Assembly: GCA_030598305.1 (NCBI GenBank)
Contig: JAUVQC010000062.1
Span: forward strand, 1-7,213
Source: Actinomycetes bacterium
GTDB lineage: Bacteria > Actinomycetota > Acidimicrobiia > UBA5794
DNA length: 7,213 nucleotides
Direction of reading: 5' to 3'
Shown: one piece after another, positions 1-5,530 of the stretch
Numbering within the stretch: position 1 is the first letter of the stretch
Layout of the letters: each line of letters opens with the position of its first letter
The notes under the pieces: generated by a model
What the model was told of the DNA's origin: nothing
The model's input: the letters and a program-made list of their open reading frames with translations, nothing else
Databases searched by the model: none
Position numbers and translations under genes: made by a program

Positions 1-746
1 GAGGCGATGAACTCCTGAATACGACGCCACGCGTCTGCAGACTCTGTTGAGAACTCGTCGTACTTGCGGTCGAAGAACGAGTGAGGTGCACCCTGGTACA
101 CGATCACCTCGCCGTCAGCGTCGGCGGCCGCCATGGCGTCCCTGAATCGGTCATCGACCTCCACCGGGATACCGGGATCGTCCCCACCCTGGAGGGCGAG
201 AACTGGACACGAGAACTCAGGGATCCTCGAGAGAATCGATGGTGCGCCCTGCGGAAAATCAGGACGATCGGGATGCCCATAGAACCCAACGGCACCCGCC
301 AATCCGAGATCGGCCGCTGCCATGTGCCAACTGTTGGATCCCCCGAAGCAGAATCCAACCACGAATACCGAACGGTCCGGTACGTTCCTCCGCAGATGCT
401 CCACAGCTGCTCCAACATCCGCCGTGATGCCATCGATAGTTGTCGCGTTGACTTCGGGCCAGTAGTCGAACTCATCGTCCCGAACACCAACGCCGGCGGT
501 TCGTCCGAAGTAATCGATAGCGAGCGCATCGGTTCCGTGCTCGGCAAAGCGGAGAGCCAGCTCCTCATAGAACCGGAACAGCCCGCGCACGTCGGGGAGC
601 ACTACAACTGCGCTGTCGCTCCCCGCTGTGGCCTCGAATGCGGCAAACTCGTTGCCGTCGCTGGCTGTGAGCGTCAGATGCTCCTGGCGAACGGCGCTGC
701 CATGGATGTGAGGTATGGGTGGGGACGAGTCGAGTTCAAAACACAT
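1..746 (-). CDS. Dienelactone hydrolase family protein (C-terminus cut by window edge)
   Basis: Alpha/beta hydrolase of the dienelactone hydrolase (carboxymethylenebutenolidase-like) family, cytoplasmic. Family members hydrolyse dienelactones in (chloro)catechol breakdown, but many act on other esters or lactones, so the substrate is open. Read on the minus strand it opens MCFELDSSPPIPHIHG, a typical start for this family. The nucleophile elbow GFCFGG places Cys133; GGDDPGIP gives the acid Asp190; GAPHSFFD gives His222. An Arg at 54 in PDVRGLF and the Glu pair at 61-62 match the conserved oxyanion-region segment. A Shine-Dalgarno AGGAAG lies just upstream of the ATG at 746. 248 codons are visible and the last residues read EFIAS; family members are about 235-250 residues, so only a few residues should be missing. 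A 230-codon frame on the opposite strand is a shadow. Family call is firm; pathway is inference. Confidence 0.9.
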   Translation of the reverse strand, partial: MCFELDSSPPIPHIHGSAVRQEHLTLTASDGNEFAAFEATAGSDSAVVVLPDVRGLFRFYEELALRFAEHGTDALAIDYFGRTAGVGVRDDEFDYWPEVNATTIDGITADVGAAVEHLRRNVPDRSVFVVGFCFGGSNSWHMAAADLGLAGAVGFYGHPDRPDFPQGAPSILSRIPEFSCPVLALQGGDDPGIPVEVDDRFRDAMAAADADGEVIVYQGAPHSFFDRKYDEFSTESADAWRRIQEFIA

Positions 747-822
747 GCGCTTCCTGTTCCGTGGGTGGGATAGACCGTACCTCGTCCCGCGGCTCTTGGG
801 CGGCGGTCGACCTCGGACTCAT

Positions 823-834
823 CCACCATGGTGG
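823..834. promoter_or_regulatory. 12-bp perfect palindrome CCACCATGGTGG upstream of the hydrolase gene
   Basis: The 128-base gap between the nucleotidyltransferase stop (875) and the hydrolase start (746) holds one perfect 12-bp palindrome, 77 bases upstream of the hydrolase ATG. It could be an operator half-site pair, or chance. I see no clear -35/-10 pair and no hairpin followed by a T-run in this gap, so a terminator for the upstream genes is not evident. Confidence 0.25.
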
Positions 835-874
835 CGCGTCCCTGCGCCGGCAGCTGCCCAACCCGTCCGGTCGC

Positions 875-1489
875 TCAGGTGGGCGGCGACGAGGATTCGA
901 AATGTGCGGTGGCGATCTCTGGGAATCGTGCGGCGACCAATAGCTCATAGGCCTTTTCGACCGAGCCAACGTACGCGGTCTCCGGGTTGGCCCTGATCTC
1001 ACTGGCGACAGCCAACCAGTCGACCCGATCGGCCGTTGCGACGATCAGACGCAACGCCTCGTCCAACGTCACATCGGTGCCGTCGGTTGCCTGGACGATT
1101 CGGTCTACCAGGAGACTCTCGACGGTGATGACATTCATCGTCACCGTTTCGGACAGTTGGATCTGCTCGAATGTGCCATCGAGTGCTGACCCAGGAAACT
1201 CCACGAAGTCGCTCGTTCCATCGGGATAGTCCCAGCGCAGATGACGCCCGCCAGTCTCAACAAAGCCAGCGTCCACGAGTGCACTGCGATCCTCAGCGGT
1301 CACGACACCAACGATGTCCACGTCTGTCGGCTGGTACCGACCCGTGTGCAGGTCAACGGCGGCACCACCCACGAGGAACACCGGCCTTGGGACAGTGGCG
1401 TCGATCGCCGCAACGAGCCAGAGCCGACGAAGCGATCGGTCTGACTCACTATCGGCTCTCATCAGTTCGGCCCTGCCCGGCGTGGTCAC
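875..1489 (-). CDS. Nucleotidyltransferase-like protein, putative toxin partner of the XRE gene
   Basis: Predicted nucleotidyltransferase-fold protein of 204 residues. The segment FLVGGAAVDLHTG at 38-50 followed by TDVDIV at 55-60 is the Gly-Gly then Asp-x-Asp signature of the minimal/AbiEii-like nucleotidyltransferase superfamily (Gly41-Gly42, Asp56, Asp58). A later acidic stretch SDFVEF at 93-98 could give the third metal ligand (Asp94). Residues 118-160 (MNVITVESLLVDRIVQ onward) resemble the helical part seen in AbiEii/DUF6036-type proteins. The start is GTG at 1489, overlapping the stop of the upstream XRE gene by 4 bp (GTGA), so the two are translationally coupled. Known relatives paired with DNA-binding antitoxins (AbiE, MenAT) transfer nucleotides to tRNA or other targets. 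That this one is a toxin is inference from the pairing and from the neighbouring vapBC. It could instead be a housekeeping or antibiotic-type nucleotidyltransferase. No HEPN partner is present. Confidence 0.7.
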   Translation of the reverse strand: MTTPGRAELMRADSESDRSLRRLWLVAAIDATVPRPVFLVGGAAVDLHTGRYQPTDVDIVGVVTAEDRSALVDAGFVETGGRHLRWDYPDGTSDFVEFPGSALDGTFEQIQLSETVTMNVITVESLLVDRIVQATDGTDVTLDEALRLIVATADRVDWLAVASEIRANPETAYVGSVEKAYELLVAARFPEIATAHFESSSPPT

Positions 1490-1866
1490 GATGCTTCCGT
1501 TGCGGAACGCTCCACCGTGACGTCGACCCCCGAATGCTCCCTTCGATCAAGGCGGGCACTCGGACTTGAAGCACCGAGTCCGGCACGATCGACACGCTGC
1601 TGGCCGACTGCACGACGCTCAAGCACGGTATCGATCGGCACAGTCACCGTCCGTGGTGACACCACGTCCGACAGCGTGCCTCCCACCGAGTCGAGCACAC
1701 GCTGAAGTGTCGATAGCCGTGGATCAGCCAACCCGTTTTCGATGCGCGAGAGATGGGCGATCGTGACGCCTGAACTTCGACTCACGTCTGCAAGCGTGAG
1801 TCGTGCCGCTTCCCTTCGCTGCCGTAGGAGCGATCCGGTCGTGAGGAGATATATGTCCTTGCTCAT
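1486..1866 (-). CDS. XRE-family helix-turn-helix regulator, putative antitoxin
   Basis: DNA-binding protein of 126 residues. Residues 11-69 form an XRE/Cro-CI helix-turn-helix: LLRQRREAARLTLADVSR, then SGVTIAHLSRIENG, then STLQRVLDSVGGTLSDV. The tail after residue 70 (PRTVTVPIDTVLERR and a Ser/Ala/Arg-rich stretch) is low-complexity and probably flexible, as in antitoxins that wrap a toxin. The same frame stays open upstream to an ATG at 1929, but that extension runs through the AT-rich promoter. I chose the ATG at 1866 because a TACCAT -10 lies 6 bases before it and the protein then begins MSKDIYLLTTGSLL, directly ahead of the domain. There is no Shine-Dalgarno, consistent with a leaderless message. 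It overlaps the nucleotidyltransferase gene by 4 bp, and probably represses the pair through the repeats just upstream. The antitoxin role is inferred. Confidence 0.8.
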   Translation of the reverse strand: MSKDIYLLTTGSLLRQRREAARLTLADVSRSSGVTIAHLSRIENGLADPRLSTLQRVLDSVGGTLSDVVSPRTVTVPIDTVLERRAVGQQRVDRAGLGASSPSARLDRREHSGVDVTVERSATEAS

Positions 1867-1910
1867 GAATTTATGGTATAGCACAACATCATTATTGTAT
1901 AGCATAAATT
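1867..1910 (-). promoter_or_regulatory. AT-rich promoter and operator of the XRE-nucleotidyltransferase pair
   Basis: This stretch is strikingly AT-rich against its surroundings. It holds a direct repeat GTATAGCA at 1876-1883 and 1897-1904, exactly 21 bp apart (two helical turns), enclosed by a perfect 8-bp inverted repeat AATTTATG (1868-1875) and CATAAATT (1903-1910). On the minus strand a promoter reads TATACA (1901-1896), 17 bases, TACCAT (1878-1873), 6 bases, then the ATG at 1866. The repeats therefore cover both promoter boxes, as expected for autorepression by the XRE protein. The start point would fall on or next to the ATG (leaderless). Confidence 0.6.
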
Positions 1911-1940
1911 GCCGAGATGTGTCGGACACGCCCCATGCGC

Positions 1941-2321
1941 CTATCGGATGAGCACCACCTCGATGCCCGCATCAAGGTCAGCCCATGCCCGATCCGAGGT
2001 GATAACGGGTGCATCGACCTGGCGGGCAAGCGCCAGACATCCCCGATCTCCAAGCGAGAGACCCGCTGACGGGAATTCAGCTCCGATCTCTGCTGTCAGC
2101 GTTGCCAGCTCAAATGTGAACGGAACGACTCGAACGTGCAGATCCTCAAAGACCTCACTCCCGATATCCGCAGGGAGACCATGGCGGAGGAGCACTGTCA
2201 AGACCTCAGATACATTGATGGAAGACACGAGAGCGCTCCCCACGAGCGGAGCGACGACTTCGTGTCCGGGCTCCTTGTGCAGGTAGGCGATCACAGCGCT
2301 GGCATCGAGGACAGCTACCAC
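1941..2321 (-). CDS. vapC: VapC-type PIN-domain ribonuclease toxin
   Basis: PIN-domain endoribonuclease of 126 residues, the usual size for VapC. VapC toxins cleave tRNA or rRNA in a Mg-dependent way and are neutralised by the cognate VapB. The four conserved acidic residues are visible: Asp6 in VLDASAV, Glu39 in INVSEVL, Asp92 in LSLGDRGCLALA and Asp110 in ITSDRAW, so the active site looks intact. The start is GTG at 2321, inside the end of vapB: the two genes overlap by 7 bp, and the vapB tail supplies GGGAG close to the start, arguing for coupled translation. The reading frame is complete, with no truncation. The cleavage target cannot be told from sequence. Confidence 0.93.
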   Translation of the reverse strand: MVAVLDASAVIAYLHKEPGHEVVAPLVGSALVSSINVSEVLTVLLRHGLPADIGSEVFEDLHVRVVPFTFELATLTAEIGAEFPSAGLSLGDRGCLALARQVDAPVITSDRAWADLDAGIEVVLIR

Positions 2322-2566
2322 TCCCGTGCCACCTCAGCGCGGCGATCTGCGAGCAATTCGTCGACGAGTGACCGATCCGTCGTCACGTAGCCCGCCACGG
2401 TGTCCTGCACACGCTTGACCGCCGCCTCGACCGTGTCGATTGTCAACACTCCGTCCTTGAGATGGAACAGCAGCTTGACCGGACCCTCGAGATCGAGTTC
2501 CTTGCGTATGGGCGCGGGGATCACAACACGCCCCTGATCGTTCATGTTCGCTGCATATGTCGCCAT
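2315..2566 (-). CDS. vapB: VapB antitoxin, AbrB/SpoVT type
   Basis: Antitoxin and transcriptional autoregulator of 83 residues. Residues 4-45 match the swapped-hairpin AbrB/MazE/SpoVT DNA-binding fold, with the hallmark NDQGRVVIPAPIRKELDL followed by KLLFHLKDGVLTI. The C-terminal part (VEAAVKRVQDTVAGYVTTDR, then SLVDELLADRRAEVAREW) is helical and charged and should fill the VapC groove. The frame is open back to 2689, but that extension overlaps the upstream gene. The ATG at 2566 is preferred because a strong promoter ends 7 bases before it and the protein then starts at the fold. No Shine-Dalgarno lies at normal distance, so a leaderless message is likely. An ATG at 2575 would add only three residues. 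It lies 40 bp downstream of the ribbon-helix-helix gene. Confidence 0.9.
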   Translation of the reverse strand: MATYAANMNDQGRVVIPAPIRKELDLEGPVKLLFHLKDGVLTIDTVEAAVKRVQDTVAGYVTTDRSLVDELLADRRAEVAREW

Positions 2567-2609
2567 ATGACACATTCTGAACTGTGTGTCAGCTCCTGTC
2601 AATGTGTCA
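2567..2609 (-). promoter_or_regulatory. vapBC promoter with repeated TGTCA operator half-sites
   Basis: On the minus strand TTGACA (2602-2597) and CAGAAT (2579-2574) are separated by 17 bases, and 7 bases follow to the vapB ATG at 2566, so transcription would start on the start codon. The same stretch holds TGACACA (2568-2574) facing TGTGTCA (2585-2591), an inverted repeat with a 10-base spacer, a second TGTGTCA (2603-2609) and a further TGTCA (2597-2601). Together they span from just above the -35 box to the start site. This is a convincing promoter with a built-in operator. It sits directly against the stop codon of the upstream gene. Confidence 0.7.
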
Positions 2610-2843
2610 TTCCTCATCGAAAGCAAGCCGGGACTTCTCGTTCTGGGACGGCTCGTTCCCCGACACCGTCCAGCGGTCCTTCCAATCACCCGGCGATTCG
2701 ATACCCCGAACCTCCAACCACATCTGGAGAGCTTCCGCTACGACAACGGACCGCGACCGGTGCGTCGGTGTCGCGACATCGACCAGCGACACCAATTCAG
2801 GTGGAAGGGAGACACTGATCTGACGGAGTTTTGTGGATGCCAT
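2607..2843 (-). CDS. Ribbon-helix-helix (CopG/ParD-like) DNA-binding protein
   Basis: Small protein of 78 residues with the layout of a ribbon-helix-helix regulator. A basic beta strand KLRQISVSLP at 5-14 is followed by helix A PELVSLVDVA at 15-24 and helix B SRSVVVAEALQMWLEV at 30-45. After residue 50 comes a polar, charged tail (SPGDWKDRWTVSGNEPSQNEK), as in antitoxins of this fold. No toxin of its own follows; the next gene is vapB, which already carries an antitoxin DNA-binding fold. It may be an orphan antitoxin, a third component regulating vapBC, or an independent repressor. The TGTCA motif is repeated both above its own start and above vapB, favouring joint control. The start ATG at 2843 has no Shine-Dalgarno and is probably leaderless. 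Fold call is good; role is open. Confidence 0.8.
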   Translation of the reverse strand: MASTKLRQISVSLPPELVSLVDVATPTHRSRSVVVAEALQMWLEVRGIESPGDWKDRWTVSGNEPSQNEKSRLAFDEE

Positions 2844-2878
2844 GTCACGAACGTGTCACATCGCAGCGGCCGATTCAA
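2843..2878 (-). promoter_or_regulatory. Putative promoter/operator of the ribbon-helix-helix gene
   Basis: A direct repeat TGTCAC lies at 2843-2848 and 2854-2859, 11 bp apart, overlapping the start codon. Its TGTCA core is the motif repeated before vapB. On the minus strand a possible -35 TTGAAT (2878-2873) is 17 bases from a weak CACGTT (2855-2850) that sits 6 bases before the ATG, the same geometry as the leaderless promoters of the neighbouring modules. The -10 match is poor, so the repeat is better supported than the promoter. The other side of this 64-base gap drives the divergent P-loop gene. Confidence 0.45.
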
Positions 2879-2907
2879 GAGGGGCGTTCCCACCGTAGGG
2901 TGAGACG

Positions 2908-3876
2908 ATGCAACCGAGCATCGACACACTGCTCCTCCTCGCACTCCCTGCCTCGGGCAAGTCCGAACTCAGGAGATACTTGGCGTCGCTTGATCGTGAA
3001 GTCGCTGCCAGGGATTTCGGTCTGGGACCAACCGTGCAGCTCGACGACTATCCGTATGTCCACCTGATGCGCAGGGTGAGCGAGGAACTCCGTCGCCTCG
3101 GGGAGCCACCTGACTTCTTTGCGTCAGATGCCGAACCGTTTCTCGATGGCGGGGACTGGGCGACGCTGATCGAACTCGTCAACGAGGACTACGACTCCCT
3201 CGGCACCGATCCATCCGTGCCGAGCCAACCGACCGCCTGGATGTTGGAGCGATTCGAACGGGCCCGCCACGCAGCGGGTCTCACGCCTCCCTTCGAGCGT
3301 CTCTCCGGGGAAGCGTTCAGGTCCCTGACCACAGCCCTCGACGACGAGGTCGCCGAAATGGCTCGCGAACTCAGCGCCACCCTTGCCGGTTACGAACGCA
3401 ATATGTCGACCGTGGTGATCGAATTCGCCAGAGGCGGCCCGGAGGGAGCTGTGCCTCCACTCTCCGATCCTCACGGGTACGGGTTCTCGCTCCGCCACCT
3501 CTCGCCACAGATCCTCTCGCGGGCGGCGGCGCTATACGTGTGGGTGACCCCGGAGGAGAGCCGTCGTCGAAATCTGGATCGGGCGGTACCCGGGCTCGAA
3601 GGCGATGCGTCGATCCTCCATCACGGTGTACCCGAGGTCGTGATGCGCGGCGACTATGGCGTCGACGATTTCCTATGGCTGATGGATCGGGGCGGTGGAC
3701 AGGCGATCGACGTCGAGACCAACGAAGGCACATTCAGCATTCCCGCTGCAGTGTTCGACAATCGAATCGATCACACGTCATTCCTCAGGGCGGACCAATC
3801 CGAATGGGATGCACTCCTGGTGGATGAACTACATCACGCGCTCACGGCCAGCTTTGCGGACCTGGGACCCTCCTGA
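2908..3876 (+). CDS. Uncharacterised P-loop kinase-like protein
   Basis: A 322-residue cytoplasmic protein with an N-terminal nucleotide-binding loop: strand TLLLLALPASGKSELRRYL, with Lys18-Ser19. Compared with Walker A GxxxxGK[ST] the first Gly is Ala12, and the sequence reads ALPASGKS where small kinases usually have GLPGSGKS. A second strand STVVIEFARGG (about 167-177) may supply an acidic Walker B-like residue. ALYVWVTPEESRRRNLDRA (about 208-226) resembles the strand plus Arg-rich lid seen in kinases of the adenylylsulfate-kinase, polynucleotide-kinase and zeta-toxin group. The middle (LDDYPYVHLMRR, FLDGGDWATLIEL) is not familiar to me. The ATG at 2908 has AGGGTGAG just upstream; TAGGGT six bases before the ATG could instead be the -10 of a leaderless transcript. 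It is divergent from the toxin-antitoxin block and convergent with the phosphatase-family gene. Substrate and role are unknown. Confidence 0.75.
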   Translation: MQPSIDTLLLLALPASGKSELRRYLASLDREVAARDFGLGPTVQLDDYPYVHLMRRVSEELRRLGEPPDFFASDAEPFLDGGDWATLIELVNEDYDSLGTDPSVPSQPTAWMLERFERARHAAGLTPPFERLSGEAFRSLTTALDDEVAEMARELSATLAGYERNMSTVVIEFARGGPEGAVPPLSDPHGYGFSLRHLSPQILSRAAALYVWVTPEESRRRNLDRAVPGLEGDASILHHGVPEVVMRGDYGVDDFLWLMDRGGGQAIDVETNEGTFSIPAAVFDNRIDHTSFLRADQSEWDALLVDELHHALTASFADLGPS

Positions 3877-3890
3877 GACGTCTCGCGAGA
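3875..3890. other. Two overlapping palindromes between convergent genes
   Basis: GAGACGTCTC (3875-3884) and TCTCGCGAGA (3881-3890) are each perfect 10-bp palindromes sharing four bases, starting inside the P-loop gene's stop codon and lying in the 22-base gap before the convergent gene's stop. They could give mutually exclusive small hairpins that help end transcription from both sides. There is no T-run on either strand, so I do not call this an intrinsic terminator. Confidence 0.3.
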
Positions 3891-3898
3891 TGCCGTAA

Positions 3899-4564
3899 TC
3901 AAACGTCGAGATCCACCACAAGCGCCGAGTGGTCGGTGCCAGCGACGCGGAGCGTGGATGTCGTCACAGGATCTGCCCGCGACACGAAGGCATGGTCGAT
4001 CCGGAGAAGTCGAGGACCGAAGAGGAACTGTGACCATGTCCTTCTTGCTGTTCCTGTGCTTCGTGCTGCGTCGACACCGATCTCGGCGAGCGTCTTGTAC
4101 TCACGCCACACGGGCGACGCGTTCATGTCGCCAATGACAACAGACGCCACATCCCGTTCCTGGACGGCTGCCGCGATCCGCGCAACCTGGCTCCGTCGCA
4201 CGTCGCGTGTTGCCCTCCAGGGACGATCAATGGGGTTGATGAGGTGCACGTTGAACACGTCGAGCGGTTGTGCAAGCTCAGGCCAGTCATCCGGTTCCAG
4301 CCTTGCGATCCAGCCGGAGCGCTGTTCCATTTCGAGCCGATCGATGCCAACCGCTCCGCGGGCTGCGATCCCGAGCCCGAAGAGGTCCTTACGAGGATCC
4401 AGGCGCCCGAACGGAAGGATGTCCGCTAACACTTCGGCAACGGATGGGCCCAACTCCTGAACACATACGACATCGGGATCGGTGGCGCAGAGCACCCGAC
4501 GCAGATCGTCAGGGTCGGCGCGATCGACAAGCAAGTTGATCGAGAGGATGCGTAGCCGGGCCAT
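3899..4564 (-). CDS. Endonuclease/exonuclease/phosphatase family protein
   Basis: Metal-dependent phosphodiesterase fold shared by DNase I, exonuclease III and inositol phosphatases; 221 residues, short for the family but with every core motif. Visible are Asn10 in LSINLL, the metal-binding Glu37 in VCVQELG, His107 in FNVHLIN, Asp146 and Asn148 in GDMNASP, Asp190 in RIDHAFV, and the catalytic pair Asp211-His212 in GTDHSALVVDL. There is no signal peptide or membrane anchor, so it is probably cytoplasmic. The substrate (DNA, RNA, phospholipid or another phosphodiester) cannot be told. It begins 39 bases after the haloalkane dehalogenase stop on the same strand and could be co-transcribed with it. 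No good Shine-Dalgarno precedes the ATG at 4564. Convergent with the P-loop gene. Confidence 0.88.
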   Translation of the reverse strand: MARLRILSINLLVDRADPDDLRRVLCATDPDVVCVQELGPSVAEVLADILPFGRLDPRKDLFGLGIAARGAVGIDRLEMEQRSGWIARLEPDDWPELAQPLDVFNVHLINPIDRPWRATRDVRRSQVARIAAAVQERDVASVVIGDMNASPVWREYKTLAEIGVDAARSTGTARRTWSQFLFGPRLLRIDHAFVSRADPVTTSTLRVAGTDHSALVVDLDV

Positions 4565-4603
4565 AGGGCGGGGAGCCTATCGGTGAACGCACCATCAGAA
4601 TAC

Positions 4604-5491
4604 TCAGAGCTTCCCGTACCACCGAGCAAGTTCGGTCCCGATCGTATCGGGGTGGGTCTCCTGGACAAAGTGAATAGCGTCGCCCAGGTCGACGATCTCA
4701 ATATTCGATAGCTCTCGCCGGCACCATGCCACTTCTGGTTCCTTGATCGCGACCCCCGCATTCCCATAGAAGAGCAGTTTGGGAATGTCGGTGTGCGTGA
4801 GCCACTCCCGGTACGCCTCGACAACCGCTGTGTTGTCCTCAGGTGTGCCATCGAGCGGCACTTCGCGTGGCCACTGACGGAGCGCCCTGCGACTGGCGGT
4901 GGTCGGAAATGCGGATCGGTAGTACGCGAGCGCGTCAGGGCTGATCTCTGCGTATGTCAGGTCTGGGAGCAGTTTCTTCATGAAGATATTCCCCGCGCTG
5001 ATCATCAGCCACCCCGTACCTGGCCAGCGCATCATGCGCATCGCCATGCGGAGACTTCCGGGCATGTCGTCGAGTGACAGTCCGCGGATCATTCCTTCCA
5101 TGAACGCTATTCCCCTCACGTCCTCCGGGTGGTCGTGGGCCCAGCGAAAGCCGAGCGCCGAGCCCCAGTCATGGATCACGAGGGTGAGGTTCGATCCGAT
5201 GTCGAGGGCATCGATGAATCCAGTGAGGTACCGATAGTGGTCATCGTATCGATAGGGAATGTCCGGATGATCGGACTGGCCCATCCCGATGAGATCGACC
5301 GCGATACATCGTGCCTGCCCGCTGAGATGGGGAATGATGTTGCGCCACAGATACGACGAGGTGGGACTCCCATGAAGGAATAGGATCGTGTCGCCCTCCC
5401 CAACATCGACGTAGTGCATACGTGAACCTTGCACCTCCACAAACTTCGATTCGAACGGAAATGCAGCCGATATCTCTTGCGTGTCAGGCAT
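4604..5491 (-). CDS. dhaA: Haloalkane dehalogenase (HLD-II type) with Ser at the halide-binding Asn position
   Basis: Alpha/beta hydrolase, 295 residues, close to the 293-296 of DhaA and LinB. These cytoplasmic enzymes cut carbon-halogen bonds hydrolytically, giving an alcohol, halide and a proton. The nucleophile is Asp108 in IHDWGSALGF, with the halide-binding Trp109 beside it; the acid is Glu132 in FMEGMIR, the position used by subfamily II; the base is His274 in IHFVQE. The oxyanion loop reads HGSPTSSYLWRNIIPHL, nearly identical to DhaA/LinB except that Ser42 (codon AGT) replaces the Asn that normally helps hold the halide. This could lower activity or mark another substrate, so the symbol is a family-level label. 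A cap domain spans roughly 135-215. GAGAGGGG precedes the ATG at 5491. Divergent from a TetR gene, recalling the regulator-dehalogenase arrangement of Rhodococcus dha loci. Confidence 0.88.
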   Translation of the reverse strand: MPDTQEISAAFPFESKFVEVQGSRMHYVDVGEGDTILFLHGSPTSSYLWRNIIPHLSGQARCIAVDLIGMGQSDHPDIPYRYDDHYRYLTGFIDALDIGSNLTLVIHDWGSALGFRWAHDHPEDVRGIAFMEGMIRGLSLDDMPGSLRMAMRMMRWPGTGWLMISAGNIFMKKLLPDLTYAEISPDALAYYRSAFPTTASRRALRQWPREVPLDGTPEDNTAVVEAYREWLTHTDIPKLLFYGNAGVAIKEPEVAWCRRELSNIEIVDLGDAIHFVQETHPDTIGTELARWYGKL

Positions 5492-5530
5492 CGTCGCCCC
5501 TCTCGTGGTAGCTCGCGTCGTTCCTCACAG

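Noticed and set aside
81..773. Long plus-strand open frame of 230 codons
   Set aside because: It lies antisense to the dienelactone hydrolase gene, whose family motifs are unmistakable; its own translation shows no domain and is a GC-rich shadow.
1867..1929. N-terminal extension of the XRE protein to an ATG at 1929
   Set aside because: The extra 21 residues would be encoded by the AT-rich promoter and repeats, and the helix-turn-helix starts just after the ATG at 1866.
2567..2689. N-terminal extension of VapB to 2689
   Set aside because: It overlaps the ribbon-helix-helix gene, reads as Arg-rich out-of-frame sequence, and crosses the strong promoter before 2566.
3371..3733. Minus-strand frame of 120 codons inside the P-loop gene
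   Set aside because: Arg/Pro-rich shadow translation with no domain, on the opposite strand of a well-supported gene.
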